From the NCBI RefSeq assembly GCF_000720255.1, contig NZ_JOJE01000026.1, positions 49,918 to 113,917 of the forward strand: a DNA stretch of 64,000 nt. The letters run 5' to 3'. The first letter of the stretch is position 1. Every line of letters begins with the position of its first letter. Under the pieces are notes generated by a model that saw only the letters and a program-made list of their open reading frames with translations, did not search any database and was not told the DNA's origin. This stretch comes from Streptomyces griseus subsp. griseus. Its GTDB lineage: Bacteria; Actinomycetota; Actinomycetes; Streptomycetales; Streptomycetaceae. The position numbers and the translations under genes were made by a program. Positions 32,823-41,224 of the stretch are shown piece by piece.

Positions 32823-34841
32823 TCAGCTGGTGCGGCCCGCGTCGGAGCCGTCCGTGCGCGCGACGACCACGCGGACCCGGGCGATGTTGTCCACCCGCGT
32901 GAACAGGGCCGAGGCGTCGCCGTCGCGTTCGGAGCGGACGCGTACGGTCACGAAGCGGGTGCCGGGTGAGGAGAAGGCGTGGCGCCGCTCCACGCGGACC
33001 CGTTCGGCCGGCGTGACGTCCTCGGTCGCGGGGAACGTGCCGTCGCCGTCGAGATCCCACTGGACCGCGACCACCTTCCCGGCACCGGGCGGAACCTCGC
33101 CCACGGCACACAGGGTCACTACCTCCCCGGTCCGCACATCGGTACGGTCCGCGCCGTCCACGGTCAGCCGGACGACGGGCTGAACTCCCCGCCGCCCGGC
33201 GGCGGACGACGGCACCACGACCTGCCCGTCGGTCATCGTGCAACCCGTCGAGGCAGCGGGCGGGGTGCCCTGCTCCACCCACGCGCTCAGGTCACGCAGC
33301 GCCTGATGCAGGACTCCCAGGTAACTCACGGACCGGGTGGGATCCTCCTGGATCTCCTCGTCGCCGTGGAGGGCGTGGTCCACGTACCAGAGGCGGAAGT
33401 GCTCGTCGGTGGCGTCGCCGAGGTGCTGCCGGACGGCCGACCGGTACCAGTGGGCCTGCCAGGGGAACGCCTCCCGGTCCAGGAGGCAGGCGACCACGAT
33501 CATCTTTCCGGAGAACTCCCCCGTCTGCACCGACCCGCCCGCGCCGAGGGAAAACAGCGGCCCCAACAGTTGGGGCCGCTGCGGCGGGATCGGCTTCCCG
33601 GCCGCGTCGCGGAACCGGTCCCAGACCGGGAACCCCTCGGGCGGCACCTGGTGGCGGTGGTAGGTCTGGGCCGCGAGGAAGTTGCTGTTGTCGATGTCCA
33701 CGCGGTCCCCGGGACGCAGGGCCGTGACTGTAAACGGGTCGTTCCGCTCGTCCAGCAGCGCCAGATCGCCCCGCACTTCGCGCAGGACGAGGGACTGCCC
33801 CTCGGCCCGCCCGGAGCGGACGATGAGCTCCGTGCCCTGCGCGTCGCAGGGGGCGGGTACCGCGAGTCGGAGGGCGACGACCGAGCCCTCCTCCGCCGCA
33901 GGCCCCCGGAAGGCGTCGTCCACCCCACCCCGGGCGTCCGCCGCCCGCGACACGCCGAGGCCGAGCCGCGCCGCCTCCCGCGCTGTGATCACGGCGGAGA
34001 TCCCGGAGGCGTGCCGCAGACGGTCGCGGTGGACCGAGGCCCCGGGATCGGCCCCGAGGTACCCGGGCAGCGTCCAGAAGTCCTCGAAGTAGCTGGGGTC
34101 CAGCAGGCGCATGCCTCCGTAGAGAGCGGTGAAGGCGTGCATGCCCATCGTGCGGTGGCCGAACCAGGCGCGTGGCGGGAAGCCCATGGCCGTGACCTCG
34201 GCGAGCGCCGCCCGCTCCTCGGCGTCGAGGCCCTCGTACGGGTCGCCGCTGCCGCCGGGCTCCAGTGCGTCGACGATGGCGTCGAGCCGGTGCCGGAGCA
34301 CCCGCTGTGCGTGCATGCGCACGCTGAAGACGTTCGGTACCGCCATGGGACTGCCGATGACGTACGGCACGAAACCGTCCCAGACACCGTCGGTGTTCTC
34401 GGCGCCGGCGATGGTCCGGTACCCGCCGCCGCTGCCGCCGTACGCGTACCCGTGCACGCGGTGGGGCCCGTAGACCCACTGGGCGACGACGCGTGAGTGG
34501 CGGGCCGCCGCCGCGTTGGCGCGGAAGCCTGCGACGGTCGGGTCACCCGGGTCCGCGCCGCCGCCGTTGGTCTCCAGGAAGTACGCGCCGCTCGACACGG
34601 CGAAGGAGATCCTGTCCTCCTGCCCCCGGGCGGTCTGTGCCCGGTGCTCGCTGCCGGGGACGGGGGTGATGTGCTGGAAGAAGCGGCCCTGGTAGGCGTC
34701 GTCGGGCGGGAAGTAGATCGAGAACCGGGTGCCGTGGTCGGCGAAGCCACCGTGGACATAGCGGTGGCGCACCGGGGTGTCACGCCATTCGTCCACGTCC
34801 GCGTACGGCTTGCGGAAGTCCTCGTCGGGCGTCTCGTTCAC
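32823..34841 (-). CDS. Large alpha/beta-hydrolase-like protein with C-terminal PKD-like domain
   Basis: The 672-aa protein has no signal peptide that I can see. Residues about 120-200 contain GYAYGGSGGGYRTIAGAENTDG, whose GGSGG could be a hydrolase nucleophile elbow. A beta-rich C-terminal part (about 570-665: VVRLTVDGADRTDVRTGEV..., VQWDLDGDGTFP) resembles a PKD/Ig-like fold. No family is confidently recognised; tannase/feruloyl-esterase-like proteins are one possibility. The start is GTG 34841, chosen because it overlaps the amidohydrolase stop by 4 bases (GTGA) and lies just before conserved-looking sequence. Third gene of a leftward operon. Confidence 0.65.
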   Translation of the reverse strand: MNETPDEDFRKPYADVDEWRDTPVRHRYVHGGFADHGTRFSIYFPPDDAYQGRFFQHITPVPGSEHRAQTARGQEDRISFAVSSGAYFLETNGGGADPGDPTVAGFRANAAAARHSRVVAQWVYGPHRVHGYAYGGSGGGYRTIAGAENTDGVWDGFVPYVIGSPMAVPNVFSVRMHAQRVLRHRLDAIVDALEPGGSGDPYEGLDAEERAALAEVTAMGFPPRAWFGHRTMGMHAFTALYGGMRLLDPSYFEDFWTLPGYLGADPGASVHRDRLRHASGISAVITAREAARLGLGVSRAADARGGVDDAFRGPAAEEGSVVALRLAVPAPCDAQGTELIVRSGRAEGQSLVLREVRGDLALLDERNDPFTVTALRPGDRVDIDNSNFLAAQTYHRHQVPPEGFPVWDRFRDAAGKPIPPQRPQLLGPLFSLGAGGSVQTGEFSGKMIVVACLLDREAFPWQAHWYRSAVRQHLGDATDEHFRLWYVDHALHGDEEIQEDPTRSVSYLGVLHQALRDLSAWVEQGTPPAASTGCTMTDGQVVVPSSAAGRRGVQPVVRLTVDGADRTDVRTGEVVTLCAVGEVPPGAGKVVAVQWDLDGDGTFPATEDVTPAERVRVERRHAFSSPGTRFVTVRVRSERDGDASALFTRVDNIARVRVVVARTDGSDAGRTS

Positions 34842-36112
34842 TGCGCTCCTTCGTTGTCCGGCGCGGGCTCGGTGATCGGCCGGCCCCGTACGTAGGCGGC
34901 CCGTACGGTGTCGGCGGTGAGCGCGTCGAGCGCCTCCCGCAGGGGCACGTGGAGCAGGCACAGGTCGGCCGGCGAGCCGACCGCCACCCGTCGGGGGCGT
35001 TCCGGCCGGTGCGGGCCGCCCAGGAACAGTCCCAGTGCCGCGCGCGGGGTGAGGCGCTCTGCCGCGTGGCGTGCGACGGCGGCCCGCATGACGGCCCAGG
35101 GGTCATGGGTGCCGTACGGCGCGTCGGTTCCGGCAGCGACCGGGACGCCCGCTTCGGCGAGGCTCCGGCAGCGGTAGAGGTGCGGCCGGTCGTCGGGATG
35201 TACCTCGGCGGCGTAGGCCCGGGCCCGCTCGATCGGGAAGTGGGGCTGCGTCACCACGGTCACACCGAGTCGGCGAAGGCGTGGGAGAGCCTCGGCCGGG
35301 ATCACGGACCCGTGCTCGATCCGGTCTCCCTCGGCCGGGCCCGCCTCCTCCAGGGCGAGGAGTGTGACGAGCAACTGCACGCGGGTGACGCAGTGCACGG
35401 CGATCGGCCGGGGCCTTATCGCGGCAACCGTGGCGGCCAGATCTGCGGGGGTGGGCAGGGTCGGGTCGTCGAGCATCAGCTTCACCGGCGGGTCGACGCC
35501 CATGACGACGAGCCGCTGGGGCAGGACGGACAGCGTCTGCGCGAGACCGTCGGCGGGGTGCGGGTCGGCGTTGGTGAACCCGGTGACGCCGAGGGCCGCG
35601 GCGCGGCGCCCGACGTCGGCCAGGTCGAGCGGCACGGGCGGGAGGAGGGCGCGCAGACGTCCGTCCTCACGCCACAGGCGCCCGTCGGCGCTCTCCAGCC
35701 CGGCCGCCCGCAGCGCCGCGCTGTTCAAGAACCACATGGCGCCGCCGCGGTGCTGCACCCGGACCGGCCGGTCCGGGACGAGGGCGTCCAGCGTCCACCG
35801 GTCCAGCTCCCCCGCGACGCTCTCGTGGTAGCCGACGGCCCGGACCCACTCCCCCGGCGCCCCGGCCCGCAAGCACTCGGCGAGTTCGTCGCGTCCGTGC
35901 ACCTCGGCGGGCCCCACCCGCACCGAGGCCGCCTCCGCGGCCAGCGCCGTGAGATGGACGTGGTGGTCGTGGAGCCCGGGCAGCAGCGCCGCGCCACGTC
36001 CCTCGACCTGCGCGTCCCCGGCCAGTCGGCGCCCGATCCCGGCGACCCGGCCGCTCTCGACACGGACGTCCACCCGCCCCCGCCCCTCGACCTCCACGTC
36101 TCTGATCAGCAT
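34838..36112 (-). CDS. Amidohydrolase family protein (metal-dependent hydrolase)
   Basis: A 424-aa amidohydrolase-superfamily protein. It shows the first metal motif in LPGLHDHHVHLT, a central PIAVHCVTRVQ histidine, IEHGSVI, the aspartate motif AAGTDAPYGTHDPW, and a C-terminal composite beta domain (VGSPADLCLLHVPLREAL). It resembles YtcJ-like and cytosine-deaminase-like enzymes that hydrolyse cyclic amides, esters or lactones. ATG 36112 overlaps the CoA-transferase gene by 7 bases. Probable role: opening a ring or removing a side group in the same pathway as the CoA-transferase; substrate unknown. Confidence 0.82.
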   Translation of the reverse strand: MLIRDVEVEGRGRVDVRVESGRVAGIGRRLAGDAQVEGRGAALLPGLHDHHVHLTALAAEAASVRVGPAEVHGRDELAECLRAGAPGEWVRAVGYHESVAGELDRWTLDALVPDRPVRVQHRGGAMWFLNSAALRAAGLESADGRLWREDGRLRALLPPVPLDLADVGRRAAALGVTGFTNADPHPADGLAQTLSVLPQRLVVMGVDPPVKLMLDDPTLPTPADLAATVAAIRPRPIAVHCVTRVQLLVTLLALEEAGPAEGDRIEHGSVIPAEALPRLRRLGVTVVTQPHFPIERARAYAAEVHPDDRPHLYRCRSLAEAGVPVAAGTDAPYGTHDPWAVMRAAVARHAAERLTPRAALGLFLGGPHRPERPRRVAVGSPADLCLLHVPLREALDALTADTVRAAYVRGRPITEPAPDNEGAQ

Positions 36113-37125
36113 GTCGCCGCCGGTGTCTCGGCCTGTGCCGCGGCGCAGGCCGCCATGGACACGCACAGCAGTTCCCCGCCGCCCCGGGCCAGCGAGCGGG
36201 CGACGGCGTGGGCGGCGTACAGGCCGGTGACGGGATCGGCGAGCGCGTCGCCGAGGAACACCGGATCGCCGTGCCGGTCGCTGCCCGCCAGTCCGCCGGC
36301 GATGGCCGCGTCGTCGCCGAAGGCGATCCGGTCGTCGTCGCGGCCGTACCCGGTAATGCTCACCCACACTCGGCCGGGTCGGGCGGTGAGGAACTCCTCC
36401 GCGTGCACCCCGAGCCGCCGCAACGCCCGCGGCCGGGACGCCTCCACGACCACGTCGGCGTCCGCGAGCGCCCCGGCGAGTGCGCCGGAGGCGAAGTCCA
36501 GCACCAAGCTCGCGTGTCCCTCATGCAGGCGTCGGTAGAAGTCCGGGTGGCCGAAGCGGGCCCCGTCCGGCCGGGTGGTGCTCTCCACCTTCACGACCCG
36601 GGCGCCGGCCAGACCCAGCAGCCGTGCACACAGAGGGCCCGCCCACAGCGCGGACAGATCGACGACCTTCAGACCGGTGAGGTCGCGCGGGCGGGACTGC
36701 CCGTGCCGTTCGGCGCGCACCGGCGCGCGGTCGCCGCGCTCGGATCCGAGTGCCGCGGCGGCCATGCCCAGCATCTGGGCTGATCGCACCAGTTCAGTCG
36801 CGCCGGTCCGGCGCGCGGCGGTCCGCAGCCCGGCGCGGGGTGCGCCGAGGAGCGCGAGGAGGGCCGGGAGGGTGGCATGGTCGTCGGGGCGGGCCAGATT
36901 GACCGCGGCCCAGCCGTCGGCGGTGGCGAGGAGCTGGCAGGAGCCGCCTGCCGAAACCCTGGCCGGGAGGCGGAATCCGGCGAGCTCGGCCCGATCGAAG
37001 AGCGCACCGGCGAGGTCGACGGGTACGCCCGTCAGGGTGGCGAAGTCGTCGGCGACGGCGGTCAGGGACCCGAGTCTGCCCTCCACGGTTGCCATCCAGC
37101 GGGCGAGAGCGGCATTCTTCATCAC
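36106..37125 (-). CDS. CaiB/BaiF family CoA-transferase, divergent
   Basis: A 339-aa protein whose recognisable CoA-transferase sequence begins at about residue 150 (LTGLKVVDLSALWAGPLCARLLGLAGARVVKVEST), followed by ARPGRVWVSITGYG and FGDDAAIAGGL. The first 145 residues are unconserved-looking but retain parts of the small CaiB domain, so the domain order may be permuted. The shorter length and missing segments make activity less certain than for 9127 and 27712. It is divergent from the hydratase at 37175 across only 49 bases. Confidence 0.75.
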   Translation of the reverse strand: MMKNAALARWMATVEGRLGSLTAVADDFATLTGVPVDLAGALFDRAELAGFRLPARVSAGGSCQLLATADGWAAVNLARPDDHATLPALLALLGAPRAGLRTAARRTGATELVRSAQMLGMAAAALGSERGDRAPVRAERHGQSRPRDLTGLKVVDLSALWAGPLCARLLGLAGARVVKVESTTRPDGARFGHPDFYRRLHEGHASLVLDFASGALAGALADADVVVEASRPRALRRLGVHAEEFLTARPGRVWVSITGYGRDDDRIAFGDDAAIAGGLAGSDRHGDPVFLGDALADPVTGLYAAHAVARSLARGGGELLCVSMAACAAAQAETPAATC

Positions 37126-37174
37126 GCAAACACCCTTCTCGTCAGAGGTGAAGCAAGGTTACACTGCGAGCGTC
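37126..37174. promoter_or_regulatory. Compact divergent promoter region with a probable leaderless start
   Basis: Forty-nine bases separate two divergent genes. On the plus strand a good -10 hexamer, TACACT (37160-37165), ends 9 bases before the ATG at 37175, so transcription would start at or within about 3 bases of the start codon. No Shine-Dalgarno precedes this ATG. Confidence 0.5.
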
Positions 37175-38149
37175 ATGGAGCCACCCTTCCTCCTGGTCGA
37201 CCTCGACGGCCCGACCTCCCACCCCTCACGGGAAACCTCCTGTGTGCGCGTCGCCGTGGCGGCAGAACCCGCGGAAACGGCCGGGGAGTTCGACCTGCTG
37301 CTCGCCGCATCGCCCGACCCGCCCCGGCCCTGGGTCGGGTGCGCCGATCCGTACGCAACCGCGCAGCGGCTCCGGGACATCGTCACCGCCCGCCCCGACG
37401 CCTGCCTGGCCCTCGTGCAGGTGCTCCGCATGGGTCCGAGCCTGCCGCCGCCCGACCGGCTGGTCGTGGAGTCCCTCGCCTACTCCACCCTTCAGGCAGG
37501 GACCTCCTTCCGCTCCTGGCTCGCCGGGAAACGCCCGCATGCCGCCCGTCCGTCCACCGAGCCGGTCCTCCTCGACCGCGACGGCGACAGGCTGACCATC
37601 ACACTGAACCGCCCCCGGGTCCACAACGCCTTCGACGCCGCCACGCGGGACGCCCTGTGCGAGGCCCTGGAGGTCGCCGCGTCGGACTCGACGGTCACCC
37701 GCGTCGACCTACGCGGCAGCGGCCCCTCCTTCTGCAGCGGCGGCGACCTTGCCGAGTTCGGCTCCTCGACCGACCCGGCGCGGGCCCATCAGGTGCGCGT
37801 GCACCGCAGCCCCGCCGCCCTGCTCCAGCGGTGCGGGGCCGAGGTGACCGCGCATCTGCACGGCGCCTGTGTCGGCGCGGGCATCGAACTGGCTGCCTTC
37901 GCCGACCGGGTGACAGCTGCGCCGGACACGGTGATCCGGCTGCCCGAGATCGGCATGGGTCTGATCCCAGGGGCGGGCGGCACAGCGAGCCTGCCGACGC
38001 GGATCGGCCCCGAACGGACCGCCTACCTGGCAATGAGCGGTGCCACGCTCAGCGCGACGGAGGCCCGGCGCTGGGGTCTGGCCGACGAGATCGAGAGCGG
38101 CCACGCCGACTCGGGCGGGTCACTAGCCATATACGGCAGCGAGAATTAG
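37175..38149 (+). CDS. Enoyl-CoA hydratase/isomerase family protein with N-terminal extension
   Basis: A 324-aa protein. Residues about 125-310 form a crotonase domain (VLLDRDGDRLTITLNRPRVHNAF, FCSGGDLAEFG, AHLHGACVGAGIELAAFADRV, LPEIGMGLIPGAGGTASL with the catalytic glutamate in the PEI position and GAGGT). Residues 1-125 are an extra domain (PYATAQRLRDIVTARPDACLALVQVLR) that may be a degenerate crotonase half. The usual active-site residues are present, so hydratase activity is plausible. The last codons overlap an operator copy at 38139-38157. It precedes the P450-ferredoxin pair. Confidence 0.85.
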   Translation: MEPPFLLVDLDGPTSHPSRETSCVRVAVAAEPAETAGEFDLLLAASPDPPRPWVGCADPYATAQRLRDIVTARPDACLALVQVLRMGPSLPPPDRLVVESLAYSTLQAGTSFRSWLAGKRPHAARPSTEPVLLDRDGDRLTITLNRPRVHNAFDAATRDALCEALEVAASDSTVTRVDLRGSGPSFCSGGDLAEFGSSTDPARAHQVRVHRSPAALLQRCGAEVTAHLHGACVGAGIELAAFADRVTAAPDTVIRLPEIGMGLIPGAGGTASLPTRIGPERTAYLAMSGATLSATEARRWGLADEIESGHADSGGSLAIYGSEN

Positions 38150-38157
38150 ATTCCCGC
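38139..38157. promoter_or_regulatory. Operator copy upstream of the second P450 operon, overlapping a stop codon
   Basis: GCGAGAAT, spacer TAG, ATTCCCGC: one mismatch from a perfect dyad. The spacer TAG is also the stop codon of the hydratase gene (38147-38149), so the binding site is embedded in the end of a coding region. It lies about 50 bases upstream of the P450 start at 38204. Confidence 0.75.
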
Positions 38158-38203
38158 ACACGAGAAGAATGCTTACACCTCCACTCACGAAGGAGACCGG
38201 CCA

Positions 38204-39514
38204 GTGGCCCACGACGAGCCGCCCGAAGACATCGACACGATCGACTTCTTCCGGGACGACACCACCGTGGCGGACCCGTACCCCTACTTCGACGCCCTGC
38301 GCGCACGCTGCCCCGTCACCCGGGAACCCCACCACGGCGTGATGATGGTGACCGGGTACGACGAGGCGGTCCAGATCGCCCAGGACCCGCAGACCTTCTC
38401 GTCCTGCCTGTCGGTGACGGGTCCCTTCCCCGGTTTGCCGGTCCCGCTGGAGGGTGACGACGTCAGCGAGCTCATCGAGCGGCACCGCGACGAGCTGCCG
38501 ATGAGCGATCAGCTGCCGACTCTCGATCCGCCCGTACACACCGCGCACCGCGGGCTGCTGATGCGGCTGATCACCCCGAAGCGGCTCAAGGAGAACGAAG
38601 CGGCCGTACGGGAGATCGCCGACCGCATGCTCGACACCTTCCTGGCCCGGCCGGAGGGCGAGTTCATCAGCAAGTTCGCCGGACCGTTCACGCTGCTCGT
38701 CATCGCGGACCTGCTGGGCGTGCCCGAGGAGGACCGGGAGGAGTTCCTCGACAAGCTCCAACGCCGGCCGCGGGACGGGGGCGGCATCGGCGGCACCGGC
38801 GAGGACCCCCTCGCCCACTCGCCACTGGAGTTCCTGTACGGGCGGTTCTCGGACTACATCGAGGACCGGCGCCGGGAGCCGCGCGAGGACGTCCTGACCG
38901 GCCTGGCCACCGCCACGTTCCCCGACGGCTCCCTGCCGGAGGTCGCCGACGCCGTCCGGGTGGCCGCCAACCTGTTCTCGGCCGGGCAGGAGACCACGGT
39001 CCGCCTGCTCAGCTCCGCGTTCAAGGTGATCGCCGAACGCCCCGACATTCAGACGCTGTTGCGCACGGAGCCGGACCGCATCCCCAACTTCGTCGAGGAG
39101 ACGCTCCGGATGGAGAGCCCAGTCAAGGGTGACTTCCGGCTCTCCCGCGTCCCGGTCGCGGTAGGCGGGGTGGAGATCCCGGCGGGCACCACGCTGATGG
39201 TGGTCAACGGCGCCGCGAACCGCGACCCGCGCCGCTTCGAGGACCCGGCGACCTTCGACCCCGCCCGCCCGAACGCCCGCCACCACATCGCCTTCGGCCG
39301 CGGCATCCACACCTGCCCCGGCGCACCGCTCGCCCGCACCGAGGCACGGGTCGGCATCGAGCGTCTCCTGGCCCGCACCGGCGTCATCCGGATCTCCGAG
39401 GGCGTGCACGGACCGGCCCACGCGCGCCGCTACCAATACCTCCCGACCTACATCCTGCGGGGCCTGACCCACCTCAACCTGGAGTTCACACCCGCCGAGG
39501 GGAGCACGCGATGA
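38204..39514 (+). CDS. Cytochrome P450
   Basis: The 436-aa P450 starts at GTG 38204 after the ribosome site GAAGGAGA. Its I-helix motif is FSAGQETTVRL, its ExxR is EETLRME, and its heme loop is FGRGIHTCPGAPLAR with the axial Cys. The type is that of soluble actinobacterial class I P450s. It is distinct in sequence from the P450 at 6038 and has its own ferredoxin, overlapping by 4 bases. The operator at 38139 suggests induction with the rest of the catabolic cluster. Confidence 0.95.
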   Translation: MAHDEPPEDIDTIDFFRDDTTVADPYPYFDALRARCPVTREPHHGVMMVTGYDEAVQIAQDPQTFSSCLSVTGPFPGLPVPLEGDDVSELIERHRDELPMSDQLPTLDPPVHTAHRGLLMRLITPKRLKENEAAVREIADRMLDTFLARPEGEFISKFAGPFTLLVIADLLGVPEEDREEFLDKLQRRPRDGGGIGGTGEDPLAHSPLEFLYGRFSDYIEDRRREPREDVLTGLATATFPDGSLPEVADAVRVAANLFSAGQETTVRLLSSAFKVIAERPDIQTLLRTEPDRIPNFVEETLRMESPVKGDFRLSRVPVAVGGVEIPAGTTLMVVNGAANRDPRRFEDPATFDPARPNARHHIAFGRGIHTCPGAPLARTEARVGIERLLARTGVIRISEGVHGPAHARRYQYLPTYILRGLTHLNLEFTPAEGSTR

Positions 39515-39699
39515 AGATCACCATCGACGAGGACCGCTGCCGCGGTCACGGCGTCTGCTGCACCGTCAGCCCCGAGGTGTTCGACCTGAACGACGACGGC
39601 TACGCCGTGACCGAACAGCCCGACGTGCCGCAGGAGTTCGAGCAGGCGGCACGCTCGGCGGCGATGAGCTGCCCCGAGCGTGCCATCACCTGTCACTGA
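39511..39699 (+). CDS. [3Fe-4S]-type ferredoxin, P450 redox partner
   Basis: A 62-aa ferredoxin with CRGHGVC (Cys10, Cys16) and the distal CPERAIT, the single-cluster pattern of P450-associated ferredoxins, where the middle ligand of CxxCxxC is missing. The ATG overlaps the P450 stop (ATGA), so the two are produced together. It ends 6 bases from the convergent gene at 39706. Confidence 0.94.
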   Translation: MKITIDEDRCRGHGVCCTVSPEVFDLNDDGYAVTEQPDVPQEFEQAARSAAMSCPERAITCH

Positions 39700-39705
39700 C
39701 GCGGT

Positions 39706-40017
39706 TCAGGCCGGCCGTGGTGGCATCTCGAACCCGGCGACCAGTACGGCGTTGGTCTCCGCCGCCGCGTGCCGCAGCGGCTTGGCCTTCGCGTACTCGG
39801 CCGACTCATACCACTCCCGTGCCGCCTCGACCGACTCGAATTCGAGGACGACCGTCCGGTCGCCGTGCCACTGACCCTCCAGCACCTCGGGCTCTCCTTC
39901 GACGGCGAGCACGCGGGCGCCTGCCTCGGCCATCGACCGGGCGGCAGCCCGGCTGTAGGCGTTCATCCCGGTCCGGTCGCGGATGGCCTCGGTCAGGATC
40001 ACGTACCCCTTGGGCAT
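39706..40017 (-). CDS. DUF1330 family protein
   Basis: A 103-aa ferredoxin-like-fold (alpha+beta barrel) protein of the DUF1330 family, recognised by KGYVILTEAIRDRTGMNAYSR and the ending LEFESVEAAREWYESAEYAKAKPLR. The function of the family is unknown; members often sit in catabolic clusters. ATG 40017 is preferred because GGAG lies 6 bases upstream; ATG 40023 directly abuts that site. It is divergent from the flavin-dependent oxidoreductase, across an AT-rich region with repeats. Confidence 0.85.
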   Translation of the reverse strand: MPKGYVILTEAIRDRTGMNAYSRAAARSMAEAGARVLAVEGEPEVLEGQWHGDRTVVLEFESVEAAREWYESAEYAKAKPLRHAAAETNAVLVAGFEMPPRPA

Positions 40018-40055
40018 GGGCATCTCCAATGCGCTACATATAACAACGAATGGGT

Positions 40056-40103
40056 GGTATACGTTTTATGAGCGTCATTCGCCTTATGCGGTATATGCGT
40101 TAT
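40056..40103. promoter_or_regulatory. AT-rich divergent control region with a direct repeat
   Basis: GGTATACGTTTTAT (40056-40069) recurs as GGTATATGCGTTAT (40090-40103), 11 of 14 identical, 34 bases apart, close to three helical turns. A second shared word, TATAACA, appears near 40040 and 40104. The region (40024-40183) is strikingly AT-rich for this DNA and carries two divergent gene starts, so it looks like a double operator for an unidentified regulator, perhaps the damaged GntR gene at 41225. Confidence 0.55.
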
Positions 40104-40183
40104 AACACAACCCCGTTCAACTCGGATGCCTCGCACACGAGTTGGGTCCCCGCGGCCCTCGCTCCGGGCTCTGCGGGCGCCCG

Positions 40184-41170
40184 GTGAGTGTCCCCGAGTT
40201 GTCGTGCGGCCTCCCTCCCGGCCCCGACTTCGCCGATCTGGCCGTTCTCGCCGAGGAACTCGGCTACGCCCGGGTGTGGATCTACGACTCCGCGCCCTTG
40301 TGGGAGGACCCCTTCGTCCACCTGGCCCTGGCGGCCCGCCGGACGACCCGCATCGGTCTGGCCACCTCGGTGCTCGTGCCGGACGAGCGCTCAGTGATGT
40401 CCATGGCGTCCGGGATCGCCACCCTCGCCCGGCTGGCGCCCGGCCGCTTCCGGGCCTGTTTCGGCACCGGCTTCACGGCCCGACTGGCCCTGGGGCAGCG
40501 GCCGATGCGGCTCGACGCCTTCGCCGAGTACGTCCGCGCCGTGCGCGAGCTCCTGGCGGGTGACACCGTTTTGCTGGACGGCGAGCCGGCGCGCATGCTG
40601 CACGCCCCCGGGTTGACGGCGGCCCGCCCGCTGGACGTGCCGGTGTGGCTCAGCGTCTTCGGCCCCCGGGGCAGCGCCCTGGCCACAGGACTGGCCGACG
40701 GGATCATCGGTAGGCCACATCCCGGCCTCCCCACGGCGACCATCGTGTCCGGCACAGTCCTCGACGACGGCGAGGACGCCGGCAGCGCACGCGTGCGGGA
40801 GGCCATCGGGCCCTGGCGGGTCGTCGACTGGCACGAAGCCTACGCGCGCGGCGGAGCCGAGGCGGTCGACACAAGGCCGGGAGGGCGCGCCTGGCGGGAG
40901 GCGCTGGAGGAGGTCGCCGAGGCCGGGGAACACCGCCTGCTCACCTTCGAGGGGCACGTCACCGACCTGACGGACCGTGACCGGCTGCTGCTGGAACACA
41001 TCGACACCGCGACCATGGTCGGCGATGCCGCCCGCATCGGCCGCAAGCTGACACGGCTTGGTGAGCTCGGCTTCCAGGAGGTCGTCTACACGCCGACCGG
41101 ACCCGACGTCCGGCGGGAACTGCAGGCCTTCGCGGGGACCTGTGACACGGCGCCACGACCGACCTGGTAG
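40184..41170 (+). CDS. LLM-class flavin-dependent oxidoreductase (luciferase-like)
   Basis: A 328-aa TIM-barrel protein of the bacterial luciferase superfamily, starting at GTG 40184. Typical segments are LAVLAEELGYARVWIYDSAPLWEDPFVHLALAA, RIGLATSVLVPDERSVMSMASGIATLARLAPGRF and VWLSVFGPRGSALATGLADGII. Members use F420 or FMN for hydride transfer or monooxygenation; in actinomycetes the F420 type is common. No reductase partner is nearby, which favours an F420-dependent enzyme, though this is inference. Confidence 0.85.
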   Translation: MSVPELSCGLPPGPDFADLAVLAEELGYARVWIYDSAPLWEDPFVHLALAARRTTRIGLATSVLVPDERSVMSMASGIATLARLAPGRFRACFGTGFTARLALGQRPMRLDAFAEYVRAVRELLAGDTVLLDGEPARMLHAPGLTAARPLDVPVWLSVFGPRGSALATGLADGIIGRPHPGLPTATIVSGTVLDDGEDAGSARVREAIGPWRVVDWHEAYARGGAEAVDTRPGGRAWREALEEVAEAGEHRLLTFEGHVTDLTDRDRLLLEHIDTATMVGDAARIGRKLTRLGELGFQEVVYTPTGPDVRRELQAFAGTCDTAPRPTW

Positions 41171-41224
41171 CCGCCCGGCGTGCTCGGTAGCCCGATGGGC
41201 ACGCTTGGTCCAGCCGCATGACCA

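Noticed and set aside
30754..33282. An 842-codon open frame on the minus strand
   Set aside because: It is an out-of-frame reading antisense to the acyl-CoA dehydrogenase and SDR genes; composition is Gly/Arg/Asp-rich without domains, as expected of shadows in GC-rich DNA.
172..38157. Interpreting the shared palindrome as a KstR or KstR2 site
   Set aside because: The half-sites GAGAAT/ATTCTC with 3-nt spacing do not fit the known KstR (AAC/GTT) or KstR2 (CAAG/CTTG) operators.
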